A program made the translations under genes and the position numbers. A DNA stretch of 64,000 nucleotides. It comes from Burkholderiales bacterium. Lineage in GTDB: Bacteria > Pseudomonadota > Gammaproteobacteria > Burkholderiales > SG8-39. The stretch covers positions 41,622 to 105,621 of the forward strand of contig JAOAEA010000005.1 in the NCBI GenBank assembly GCA_026417035.1, written 5' to 3'. Position 1 is the first letter of the stretch; each line of letters opens with the position of its first letter. Of this stretch, positions 53,883 to 61,008 are shown piece after piece. The notes under the pieces were generated by a model. It was not told where the DNA came from and searched no databases. It was given only the letters and a program-made list of their open reading frames with translations.

Positions 53883-54506
53883 TCAGCTTTCCAGGAACCG
53901 CCGCGCGTGGGCGATGACCGCCCCGCGGTCGCCGCGCGCGAGCGCTCCGGCATCGACGATGTCGTTGCCGACGCCGACCAGCGCCGCGCCGGCCTTCAGG
54001 TAATCGCGCAGGTTCGCCGCAGTCACGCCGCCGGTCGGGCAGAGGCGGATCTGCGGGAACACCGCGTGCAGTGCGCGAAGATGCGCGGGCCCGCCGCTCG
54101 ACGCCGGGAAGACCTTGACGATGTCGGCGCCCTCGCGGTGCGCGGCCAAGACCTCGCTCGGCGTGAATCCGCCGACGAGCGCTGCCGCGCCCGCCCCGTG
54201 CGCGATCGCCGGCAGGCCGGCGACGAGGCAGGGCGACACCAGGAACCGCGCCCCGGCCTCGAGACAGCGCCGCCCCTGGTCGAGCTCGAGCACCGTGCCG
54301 GCGCCGACGACCGAATCGGCGAGCGACCCCGCGAGCTCGGCGACGAGCGTGACCGCATCGGGCGTCGTCATCGTGATCTCGAAGACGCGAAATCCGGCTT
54401 CGTGGAGGCAGGCGACCGCCTCGCGCGCCTGCGCCGCGGACGCGAACCGCAGGACCGGCACCACGCGCTGCGCGACGAGGCGCTCGCAGACCGCGGCCGG
54501 GGTCAT
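53883..54506 (-). CDS. KDPG/KHG-type 2-keto-3-deoxy-phosphogluconate aldolase
   Basis: 207-aa class I aldolase of the Eda family. Blocks are 'RVVPVLRFASAAQAREAVACLHEAGFRVFEITMTTPDAV' with the Glu base, 'VGAGTVLELDQGRRCLEAGARFLVSPCLV', the Schiff-base Lys in 'ADIVKVFPAS' and 'PTGGVTAANLRDYLKAGAALVGVGNDI'. It splits KDPG (or an analogue) to pyruvate and an aldehyde. The start at ATG 54504-54506 gives an ATGA overlap with the dehydrogenase stop; the ATG at 54515 would add three residues. Central gene of the sugar-acid operon. Confidence 0.92.
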   Translation of the reverse strand: MTPAAVCERLVAQRVVPVLRFASAAQAREAVACLHEAGFRVFEITMTTPDAVTLVAELAGSLADSVVGAGTVLELDQGRRCLEAGARFLVSPCLVAGLPAIAHGAGAAALVGGFTPSEVLAAHREGADIVKVFPASSGGPAHLRALHAVFPQIRLCPTGGVTAANLRDYLKAGAALVGVGNDIVDAGALARGDRGAVIAHARRFLES

Positions 54507-55462
54507 TGCGGCCATGGGTTCACCCAGTGCAAAGGCCGCTCGCCGGCGAGGACCCGCGCGACCTCGGCCGCCGCCTTGGACTGCAGCTCCGCCACCGATT
54601 CCTCCGAATACCAGCCGGTGTGGTCCGAGAGCACCGCGTTCGCGAGGCCGAAGAGCGGATGGCCGCGGCGCGGGGGCTCGTGCTCGTACACGTCGATGCC
54701 GGCGCCGAAGAGCCGGCCCGCGGCGAGCGCCTCGACGAGCGCTTCCTCGTCGACGAGCGGGCCGCGCGCGGTGTTCACGAGAATGGCCGTGGGCTTCATG
54801 AGCGCGAGCCGGCGCCGGTCGATGAGATGCCGGGTCTCGGGCACGAGCGGCGCGTGCAGCGAAACGTAGTCGGCCTCGCGGCACAGCGTGTCGAGGTCCA
54901 CGATCTCGATGCCCGGGGCGGGCGCGGCATGGGGGTCGCTCACCAGCACGCGCGCGACGCCGCAGCCGCGCAGCTTGCGCTCGAAGGCCCGCGCGATCCG
55001 GCCGTAGCCCACGAGCCCGAGGGTGCGCCCGGCGACCCGGTACATGCGCTCGTGCCGCGAGACGTTCCAGGCGCCCTCGCGCACCGCCCGGTCGCGCGCG
55101 GCGACGCGGCGCACGACCGCGTACAGGAGCGCGAGCGCCTGGTCGCTCACTTCCTCCGCGCCGTAATCCGGCACGTTCGCCACGAAGACGCGCCGCGCGC
55201 GCGCCGCGTCGAGGTCGATGTTGTCGATGCCGATGCCGTAGCGGACGATCGCCCGCAGCGCCGGCGCCGCGGCGATCGCCGCCGCCGTGACCGGCGACTC
55301 GCGCACGAGCGCCGCTTCGGCGTCGCGCAACGCCTCGGCCACGCGCGCGGCGTCGCGGTCGCACGCTCGCACGACGACCTCGGCCCCGAGCGGGGCGAGG
55401 ATCGCCCGCTCGGTGTCGTAGCTGTCGTAGCCCGAGTCGAGGACGACGACTCTGCGCGCCAT
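54503..55462 (-). CDS. D-isomer 2-hydroxyacid dehydrogenase
   Basis: 319-aa NAD(P)-dependent D-2-hydroxyacid dehydrogenase. The Rossmann motif is 'RTLGLVGYGRIARAFERKLRG' (GxGxxG variant GYGRIA) near residue 150. The catalytic Arg is in 'ILVNTARGPLVDEEAL', the Glu in 'YEHEPP' and the His in 'VLSDHTGWYSE', the Arg-Glu-His triad of the family. The substrate could be a 2-hydroxy or 2-keto sugar acid, given neighbouring aldolase and kinase. It resembles C-terminal-binding-protein-type entries. It is 58 bp downstream of the TRAP binding protein gene. Confidence 0.91.
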   Translation of the reverse strand: MARRVVVLDSGYDSYDTERAILAPLGAEVVVRACDRDAARVAEALRDAEAALVRESPVTAAAIAAAPALRAIVRYGIGIDNIDLDAARARRVFVANVPDYGAEEVSDQALALLYAVVRRVAARDRAVREGAWNVSRHERMYRVAGRTLGLVGYGRIARAFERKLRGCGVARVLVSDPHAAPAPGIEIVDLDTLCREADYVSLHAPLVPETRHLIDRRRLALMKPTAILVNTARGPLVDEEALVEALAAGRLFGAGIDVYEHEPPRRGHPLFGLANAVLSDHTGWYSEESVAELQSKAAAEVARVLAGERPLHWVNPWPQ

Positions 55463-55520
55463 GTCGTGGCCCCGCAGCCGCGGGCCGACCGCGCCCCGCC
55501 GGGGAACGGCCCGCCGCGGC

Positions 55521-56528
55521 CTACTTCCGGGTGGCGTCGATCGCCTTGAACAGGCTGTCGACGTACTCCTTGCCGATCTCCTTGTCGGCCCACTCGCGCA
55601 CCGGCGGCTGCGAGAGCTTGCGGAACTCGGCGACCTGCGCCTCCGTCGGCACGTACACCTCCATGCCCACCTTCTCCAGGATCGGCTTGGCGTTCTTGTC
55701 CTGGTCGCTCGTCATCTTGCGGTGGATCGCGACGGCCTTCTGCACGCCCTCGTCCACGGCCTTCTTCTCGGCCGGGGTGAGGCCGTTGTAGAAGCGGTCG
55801 TTCATCAGGTACGCGTGGATGCTCCACACGTGGCCGTCGAGGATCGCGTACTTCTGGTACTGGTACAGGCTCGCGGCGAGGATGTTGGTGACGCCGTTCT
55901 CCTGGCCATCGACCACCTTCTGCTGCAGCGCCGTGGGCAGCTCCGCCCAAGGGATCGCGGAGGCCGAGGCGCCGAGCGACTCGACCAGCGTCTTGAACAC
56001 GGGCGAGGGCTGGATGCGGATCTTCATCCCCTTCATGTCGGCCGGCGACTTGATCGGCCGCAGGCTGTTGGTGAAGTGGCGCACGCCGTTGTCGGCGACG
56101 GCGAGCATGCGCACGCCGGTCTTCTTCACCATGTCGCTCGACATCGACTCGCGCCAGGGGCTGTCGTACACGCGCCAGGCGTGCTCGTGGCTGTCGTAGA
56201 GGAACGGGATGCCGAGGACGCCGATCGGCTTGTAGATGGTCGCGATCGCGCCGTCGTGGGCGACCGCCATCTCCAGCGTGCCGAGGCGCAGCGCCTCCAT
56301 GGTCGGCTGGTCCTTGCCGAACTGGCCGGCGGGGAAGATCTCGACCTTGATCGAGCCGTTGGTGGCCTTCTCCACGTGCTCCTTGAAGGCGAGCGCGGCC
56401 ACGTGCTTCGGCTGGTCGTCCTTCGCGGGCTGGAAGTGCGCGTACTTGAGCACCTTCTGCGCGTGGGCCGGGCCGGCCGCGAGCGCGCATGCGGCGAGCG
56501 CCGCCGCGACGAGCTTCAGGGTCTTCAT
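55521..56528 (-). CDS. dctP: TRAP transporter substrate-binding protein (DctP family)
   Basis: 335-aa periplasmic DctP. The signal peptide is 'LKLVAAALAACALAAGPAHAQ'. The mature part has the standard 'LKYAHFQPAKDDQPKHVAALAFKEHVEKATNGSIKVEIFPAGQFGKD', 'LGIPFLYDS', and 'GMKIRIQPSPVFKTLVESLGASASAIPWAELPTALQQKVVDGQENG', whose Arg in 'KIRIQPS' normally binds the carboxylate of the ligand. It is the high-affinity receptor for an organic or sugar acid. It follows the membrane subunits on the same strand. Confidence 0.95.
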   Translation of the reverse strand: MKTLKLVAAALAACALAAGPAHAQKVLKYAHFQPAKDDQPKHVAALAFKEHVEKATNGSIKVEIFPAGQFGKDQPTMEALRLGTLEMAVAHDGAIATIYKPIGVLGIPFLYDSHEHAWRVYDSPWRESMSSDMVKKTGVRMLAVADNGVRHFTNSLRPIKSPADMKGMKIRIQPSPVFKTLVESLGASASAIPWAELPTALQQKVVDGQENGVTNILAASLYQYQKYAILDGHVWSIHAYLMNDRFYNGLTPAEKKAVDEGVQKAVAIHRKMTSDQDKNAKPILEKVGMEVYVPTEAQVAEFRKLSQPPVREWADKEIGKEYVDSLFKAIDATRK

Positions 56529-56554
56529 GGTTCCTCCTTCTCGGGTGAAAGCGA

Positions 56555-57844
56555 CTAACGGGTGTAGCCGAACCAGCCCGGCACCGCGGTGGACAGCGCC
56601 GGAAACACGATGACGGCGAGTAGCACGAGGAGCTCGACCGCGATCAGGGGCAGGATCGCGCGCGCGAGCCGGTCGAGCCGCAACCGCCCGACCGAGCTCA
56701 TCACGAAGAGCACCCCGCCCACCGGCGGCGTGATCAGCCCGATGGTCAGGTTGAGCACGACGGTCATCGCGAGGTGCAGCGGGTCGATGCCGAACTGGTC
56801 GGAGAGCGGGGCGAGCACCGGGACCAGGATGATCACCGCCGGCAGCACGTCGATCACCAGGCCGCAGGCGAGCACGAACACCGCGACGATCAGCAGCACG
56901 GCGAGCGGGTCGGTCGTGATGCCGCCGATGGCCCCGGCGATCGTCTGCGGGATCTGCAGGAGCGTGAGCAGCCAGGCGAAGAGCGAAGCCATCGACACGA
57001 TGAGGAGCGCCGCGGAGGTCACCAACCCGCTCTGCAGCAGGACCTTGGCGATCAGCCGCGTGTCGAGCGTGCGCGTGACGAACAGGCCGATGAAGAGCGC
57101 GTAGAACACCGCCACCGCCGAGGCCTCGGTGGGCGTGAACAGCCCCGAGAGGATGCCGCCGATGATGATCGCCGGCATCGCGAGGATCGGCGTCGCCTTC
57201 CAAAGCGCCTTCAGCCGCGCCGACCAGGGCTTGCGCGCCTCGGCCGGGCCGTAGCCGCGCTTCACCGAGATCCAGTGGTTCGCGACCATCAGCGCGACGC
57301 CGAGGAGCAGGCCCGGGACGACGCCGGCGAGGAAGAGCCCCGCGACGGTCACCCGGTTGTCGGTGAGCGCGTAGATCACCATGATGATCGACGGCGGGAT
57401 GATCGGTCCGATCGTCGCCGTGGCCGCGGAGAGCGCCGCGGCGTAGTACTTCTCGTAGCCGGCGCGCTCCATCATGCGCATCTCGATCGCGCCCGGCCCG
57501 GCCGCGTCGGCGAGCGCCGAGCCGCTGATCCCGGCGAAGAGCATCGAGGTGACCACGTTCACGTGCCCGAGGCCGCCGCGGATGTGGCCGACGATACTCT
57601 GCGAGAACCGCAGCAGCGCCGTGGTGATGCCGCTCGCCGTCATGAGGTCGGCGGCGAGGATGAAGAACGGCACCGCCATCAGCGGGAACGAGTTGATGCC
57701 GTCGAAGAGCCGCTGCGGCACCGAGAGGAGCGAGAGCTTCCCGTCCCACGCGAGCGCGAGCAAGCCCGCGCCGCCCATGAAGAACGCGATCGGCAGGCCG
57801 ATCACCATGCCGGCGAGGAAGACGAGGATCAGGACGGCGGCCAT
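56555..57844 (-). CDS. dctM: TRAP transporter large permease (DctM family)
   Basis: 429-aa polytopic inner-membrane protein with about eleven to twelve segments. The DctM features include 'GLPIAFFMGGAGLLAL', 'PLMAVPFFILAADLMTASGI', 'HVNVVTSMLFAGISGSALADAAG' and 'ATIGPIIPPSIIMVIYAL', which mark the sodium-coupled transport core. 'DVLPAVIILVPVLAPLSDQFGIDPLHLAMTVVLNLTIGLITPPVGGVLFV' is the C-terminal repeat. It pairs with DctQ and DctP in symport of a carboxylate. Confidence 0.96.
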   Translation of the reverse strand: MAAVLILVFLAGMVIGLPIAFFMGGAGLLALAWDGKLSLLSVPQRLFDGINSFPLMAVPFFILAADLMTASGITTALLRFSQSIVGHIRGGLGHVNVVTSMLFAGISGSALADAAGPGAIEMRMMERAGYEKYYAAALSAATATIGPIIPPSIIMVIYALTDNRVTVAGLFLAGVVPGLLLGVALMVANHWISVKRGYGPAEARKPWSARLKALWKATPILAMPAIIIGGILSGLFTPTEASAVAVFYALFIGLFVTRTLDTRLIAKVLLQSGLVTSAALLIVSMASLFAWLLTLLQIPQTIAGAIGGITTDPLAVLLIVAVFVLACGLVIDVLPAVIILVPVLAPLSDQFGIDPLHLAMTVVLNLTIGLITPPVGGVLFVMSSVGRLRLDRLARAILPLIAVELLVLLAVIVFPALSTAVPGWFGYTR

Positions 57845-57853
57845 GCCCGGCGC

Positions 57854-58381
57854 CTAATCGACGGCGGCCTCGGCCACCGGGTCGTGCTCCCACCGGCAGG
57901 CCACGAACTCGCGGAAGAAGAGCACGAGGTGCAGGGCCATCACCGCCGCGCCGATCGGGATCCCGAGGTAGGGGATGCCGGTGGGGATGTTGAGCACCGG
58001 CGTCTCCTGACTCCAGGTGAACGCCGCGATGCGGAACCCGAGCACGGCGAGCGTGACGAGGAACGCGAGGATCGCCAGCCCCACGAACACGCGCACGTAG
58101 CGGCGCAGCCGCTCGGGCAGGAGGTCGGTGAAGAGGTCCACCGCGACGTGCCGGCCCTCGCGCAGCGCGAGCCCCGCGCCGAGGTAGGTGATCCAGATCA
58201 TCTGGTACTGGGTCAGCTCCTCCACCCAGATGATCGAGTCGTTGAAGAGGTAACGGGCGATGACGTTCACGAACACCAGCGCCGCCATCGAGCCCATCAG
58301 GGCGATGACGAGCCACCGGTTCACCGTCACGAACGCGCGCTCGACCGGTCCCGGCGGGATCGGGGCCGCCGCTGGCTCCAT
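57854..58381 (-). CDS. dctQ: TRAP transporter small permease (DctQ family)
   Basis: 175-aa DctQ-type membrane protein with four helices: 'WLVIALMGSMAALVFVNVIARYLF', 'EELTQYQMIWITYLGAGLALREG' (family motif with Trp and Glu), 'VFVGLAILAFLVTLAVLGFRIAA' and 'IPYLGIPIGAAVMALHLVLFFREF'. The ATG at 58379-58381 follows AAGGAGGAGG, an excellent ribosome binding site; a longer frame starting at 58447 would enter the operator region. First gene of the TRAP/sugar-acid operon, divergent from the GntR gene. Confidence 0.94.
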   Translation of the reverse strand: MEPAAAPIPPGPVERAFVTVNRWLVIALMGSMAALVFVNVIARYLFNDSIIWVEELTQYQMIWITYLGAGLALREGRHVAVDLFTDLLPERLRRYVRVFVGLAILAFLVTLAVLGFRIAAFTWSQETPVLNIPTGIPYLGIPIGAAVMALHLVLFFREFVACRWEHDPVAEAAVD

Positions 58382-58444
58382 GCCTCCTCCTTCTTCGTTC
58401 CCGCGGCGCCCCGCGGGCCGGGGCTTGCAGGCCGCCCCGATTGG

Positions 58445-58469
58445 CATCTAACATATCAGACGTTAGATG
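58445..58469. promoter_or_regulatory. GntR/FadR-type operator between TRAP operon and regulator gene
   Basis: CATCTAAC (58445-58452) and GTTAGATG (58462-58469) form a perfect 8-bp inverted repeat around a 9-bp centre (ATATCAGAC). It lies 63 bp upstream of dctQ and 18 bp upstream of the divergent GntR start, so one dimer could control both genes. Binding by the adjacent regulator is inferred. Confidence 0.72.
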
Positions 58470-58486
58470 GCACAGGCAAGCCCGGC

Positions 58487-59158
58487 ATGCCCCTGGAGAC
58501 CAAGCTCGACCGCCCGAAGAGCCTGACCGACCTCGCCGTCGAGCGGATCCGCCAGGCGATCGTGGAAGGGCGGCTCGGGTTCGGCGAGCAGCTCTCGGAA
58601 GCGGCGCTCGCAGTGAACCTCGGCATCAGCAAGACCCCAGTGCGCGAGGCCCTGCTGCGGCTCAAGATGGACGGGCTGGTGGACATCCAGCCGCAGCGGG
58701 GGACGTTCGTCTTCCGCCTCGAGCCGGACGAAGTGCGCGCGCTCACGGAGTTCCGCGAGATCATCGAAACCGAGGCGCTGGCGCTCGCCATGCGCCGCGA
58801 CCTCGCGGGGCTGGTGGCCGCACTCAGGACGAACCTCGCGCGCATGCCGAAGGGCCGGAACGCCGACGCGCGGGCGGTGCACGAGCTCGACACCGATTTC
58901 CACGAAACGATCGTGGCGGCCTGCGGCAATCCGCACCTCGTCGCCGCCTACGGGCTCGTCGGGCACCGCATCGAGGCGCTGCGCTACCGCCTCCCGGAGC
59001 ACGACGACCAGGTCGAGCACTGCCAGCAGAACCACGCCCGCATCGTCGCGCGCATCGCCGAGGGCGACGTGCGGCGCGCGCAGTCCGCCCTGCGCGAGCA
59101 CGTCCTCTCGACGCAGGACTCCTACCTCGCCGCGAGCCGGAACACCTCGGCCCTCTGA
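58487..59158 (+). CDS. GntR family regulator, FadR/FCD subfamily
   Basis: 223-aa regulator. The winged-helix domain holds 'DLAVERIRQAIVEGRLGFGEQLSEAALAVNLGISKTPVREALLRLKMDGLVDIQPQRGTFV', standard for GntR. The FCD effector domain has metal-binding positions in 'ELDTDFHETIVAACGNPHL', 'RIEALRY'-like 'HRIEALRYRLP', and 'CQQNHARIVARIAEGDV...LREHV'. FCD regulators usually sense the organic acid that their operon degrades. It is divergent from the TRAP operon with a perfect palindrome between. ATG at 58487. Confidence 0.93.
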   Translation: MPLETKLDRPKSLTDLAVERIRQAIVEGRLGFGEQLSEAALAVNLGISKTPVREALLRLKMDGLVDIQPQRGTFVFRLEPDEVRALTEFREIIETEALALAMRRDLAGLVAALRTNLARMPKGRNADARAVHELDTDFHETIVAACGNPHLVAAYGLVGHRIEALRYRLPEHDDQVEHCQQNHARIVARIAEGDVRRAQSALREHVLSTQDSYLAASRNTSAL

Positions 59159-59354
59159 GGGGGCGCCTTCGGGGCCGAGCCTTGCGCGCCGGAGCCGATC
59201 GGCGCCGATGGTCGCGTCACGTGCCGGCGCCCACCGCTCCTTCTGCGAGCAGCGGGAGGGAAGGACGCGCCCTTCTCCGTCCGGCGAGAAGGTCGGGATG
59301 GGGTGAGAGAGCGGTGGCCGACCGACTGGCCGGGAAGCGGAGCCGAGGACGAGC

Positions 59355-59393
59355 GGGCGCTCCGTCCTCTGTCTTCCGTTCTCTGTCCTCCGA
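59355..59393. repeat. CCTCTGTC-type degenerate tract
   Basis: 59361-59391 reads CTCCGTCCTCTGTCTTCCGT then TCTCTGTCCTC. It is a further family of short degenerate repeats filling a gene border, here directly at the stop codon of the diguanylate cyclase gene. The rest of the 235-bp gap back to the GntR stop has no gene that I recognise. Confidence 0.55.
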
Positions 59394-60983
59394 TCAGCCG
59401 CCGGCGGCGGTGTTGAGGACTACCGTCGCGGCCTGGGCGTCGGCGCCGGTGCCGGCCTTCTCGATCATCATGTCGTCGAAGCGCGTGACCTTGTTGCGGC
59501 CGGTCTGCTTCGAGTGGTAGAGCGCCTCGTCGGCCTGCTCGATGAGCGCCTTCAGGTCGGGCGCGCCGAGGCCGATCGAGGAGAGGCCGAAGCTCGACGT
59601 GACGCGCAGCCCCGGCACGGAGCGCACCCCCGGACCCGCCTGCGCCTCGACCTTGAAGCGGATGCGCTCGGCGATCACGTACGCTTGGAGCATGTTCACG
59701 TCGGGCAGGACGATGCAGAACTCCTCCCCGCCGTAGCGGCACAGCAGGTCCGACGGGCGCAGCGCCGCCTTGAGGATGCGCGCGAGCTGCTGGATCACGA
59801 GGTCGCCGACGCCATGGCCGTGGGTGTCGTTGATCGACTTGAACTTGTCGATGTCGCACATCAGCACGCAGAGCTCGCCGCCCGCCTCCTGCGTCTGCAC
59901 GAAGAGCGGCCCGGCGGCCTCGAAGAACGAGCGGCGGTTCATGCAGCCGGTGAGCGGGTCGATGGCCGCGAGCTGCTTCAGCTCTTCGTTCTGCCGCGCC
60001 ACCTGCTGGTTGAGCGCCTCCAGCTCGGCGTTCGCGGCGGCGAGGTTCGCGTTCGCACGCTCGAGGTCGGTCTCGTCGGTGAAGGTCACGAGGCACCCGC
60101 GGGCGGTGCCCTGCCCGTCGAGGATCGGCGAGGCGTGCACGCGCGCGCGGCGCGGCTCGTCGCCGTCCTGCGGGATCGTGAGCATCGCGTCGTGCACCGC
60201 CTCGCCGTGCTCGAGGGCGTGGTGCCACGGCGGCTCGGTCCCTTCCGGGAGCGCGCCCCGCAGCCACGGGAGGTCGGACGCGCGGCGGGCGAGCAGCGTC
60301 TTCTCGCTCTTGGGCACGAGCGCCCGGAAGCGGCTGTTCGCGAGCACGATCCGGCCCTGCGGGTCGAGGATGATCACCCCCTCCGAGAGCGTGTCGAGCG
60401 CGGTGCGCACCCGGTCCGGGATCACCGCGGTCGGGTCGAGGTGCTCCAGCACCCGCCGCATGTACCAGTAGTAGGCGAGGAAGCCGCCGATCACCACGAA
60501 GTACATGATGATCGCGAGCGGGTGCTTCAGCCAGCCGAGGATCGAGCGCGGCGTCGCGGGCCGGTAGCTGATCTCGATCTGGCCCCACTGGTCCTTGCCG
60601 GAGAACACCGGCACCAGCACGTGGGTGAGCGTGGAGTTGCCCCCCGACGGCGGCACCCAGTGCTGGGCGTGCTCGCCGGTCTGCGCGACGAGCTGGCCGT
60701 CGCTCCTGCGCACCGCGAGCGACAGGATCTCGTTCTCGCGCGCGGCGACGCCGTCCATGGTGCGCTGGATGGTCTCGAAGTCGCCCTTCTGCACGAGCGA
60801 GGTGAGCTGGATGGCGGCCGACTCGGAGACGCGCTTGCGCACCTGGCGCGCGATCTCCACGTCGTCGGGGAAGACGTGGAACGCGAGGTCCGCGATGAGC
60901 AGCAGGAAGGCCGTGAGCGACACGAGCCCCATGCTGATCCGCGCGAGCGGGCTCAGCCGCACTCGGGTCGCCTCCGGCCGCAC
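59394..60983 (-). CDS. Membrane-bound diguanylate cyclase with PAS domain
   Basis: 529-aa sensor enzyme. A transmembrane helix near residues 15-35 ('RISMGLVSLTAFLLLIADLAFHVF') and another near 165-187 ('AIIMYFVVIGGFLAYYWYM') bracket a ~130-residue periplasmic sensor region. A PAS-like domain follows (~200-315), then a coiled coil ('ANANLAAANAELEALNQQVARQNEELKQL') and a GGDEF domain with active-site 'RYGGEEF' and an inhibitory RxxD site ('RPSD') five residues before. It should make c-di-GMP and be product-inhibited. The start is GTG at 60983, 25 bp after the stop of the giant surface protein, so they are probably one operon. Confidence 0.93.
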   Translation of the reverse strand: MRPEATRVRLSPLARISMGLVSLTAFLLLIADLAFHVFPDDVEIARQVRKRVSESAAIQLTSLVQKGDFETIQRTMDGVAARENEILSLAVRRSDGQLVAQTGEHAQHWVPPSGGNSTLTHVLVPVFSGKDQWGQIEISYRPATPRSILGWLKHPLAIIMYFVVIGGFLAYYWYMRRVLEHLDPTAVIPDRVRTALDTLSEGVIILDPQGRIVLANSRFRALVPKSEKTLLARRASDLPWLRGALPEGTEPPWHHALEHGEAVHDAMLTIPQDGDEPRRARVHASPILDGQGTARGCLVTFTDETDLERANANLAAANAELEALNQQVARQNEELKQLAAIDPLTGCMNRRSFFEAAGPLFVQTQEAGGELCVLMCDIDKFKSINDTHGHGVGDLVIQQLARILKAALRPSDLLCRYGGEEFCIVLPDVNMLQAYVIAERIRFKVEAQAGPGVRSVPGLRVTSSFGLSSIGLGAPDLKALIEQADEALYHSKQTGRNKVTRFDDMMIEKAGTGADAQAATVVLNTAAGG

Positions 60984-61008
60984 GTCGCCATCTTCTTCGC
61001 GCCTCGCG

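Noticed and set aside
56774..59158. 794-codon plus-strand frame ending in the GntR regulator
   Set aside because: Only the C-terminal ~223 codons match a GntR protein. The rest is antisense to the TRAP permease genes; an ATG at 58487 gives the normal length.
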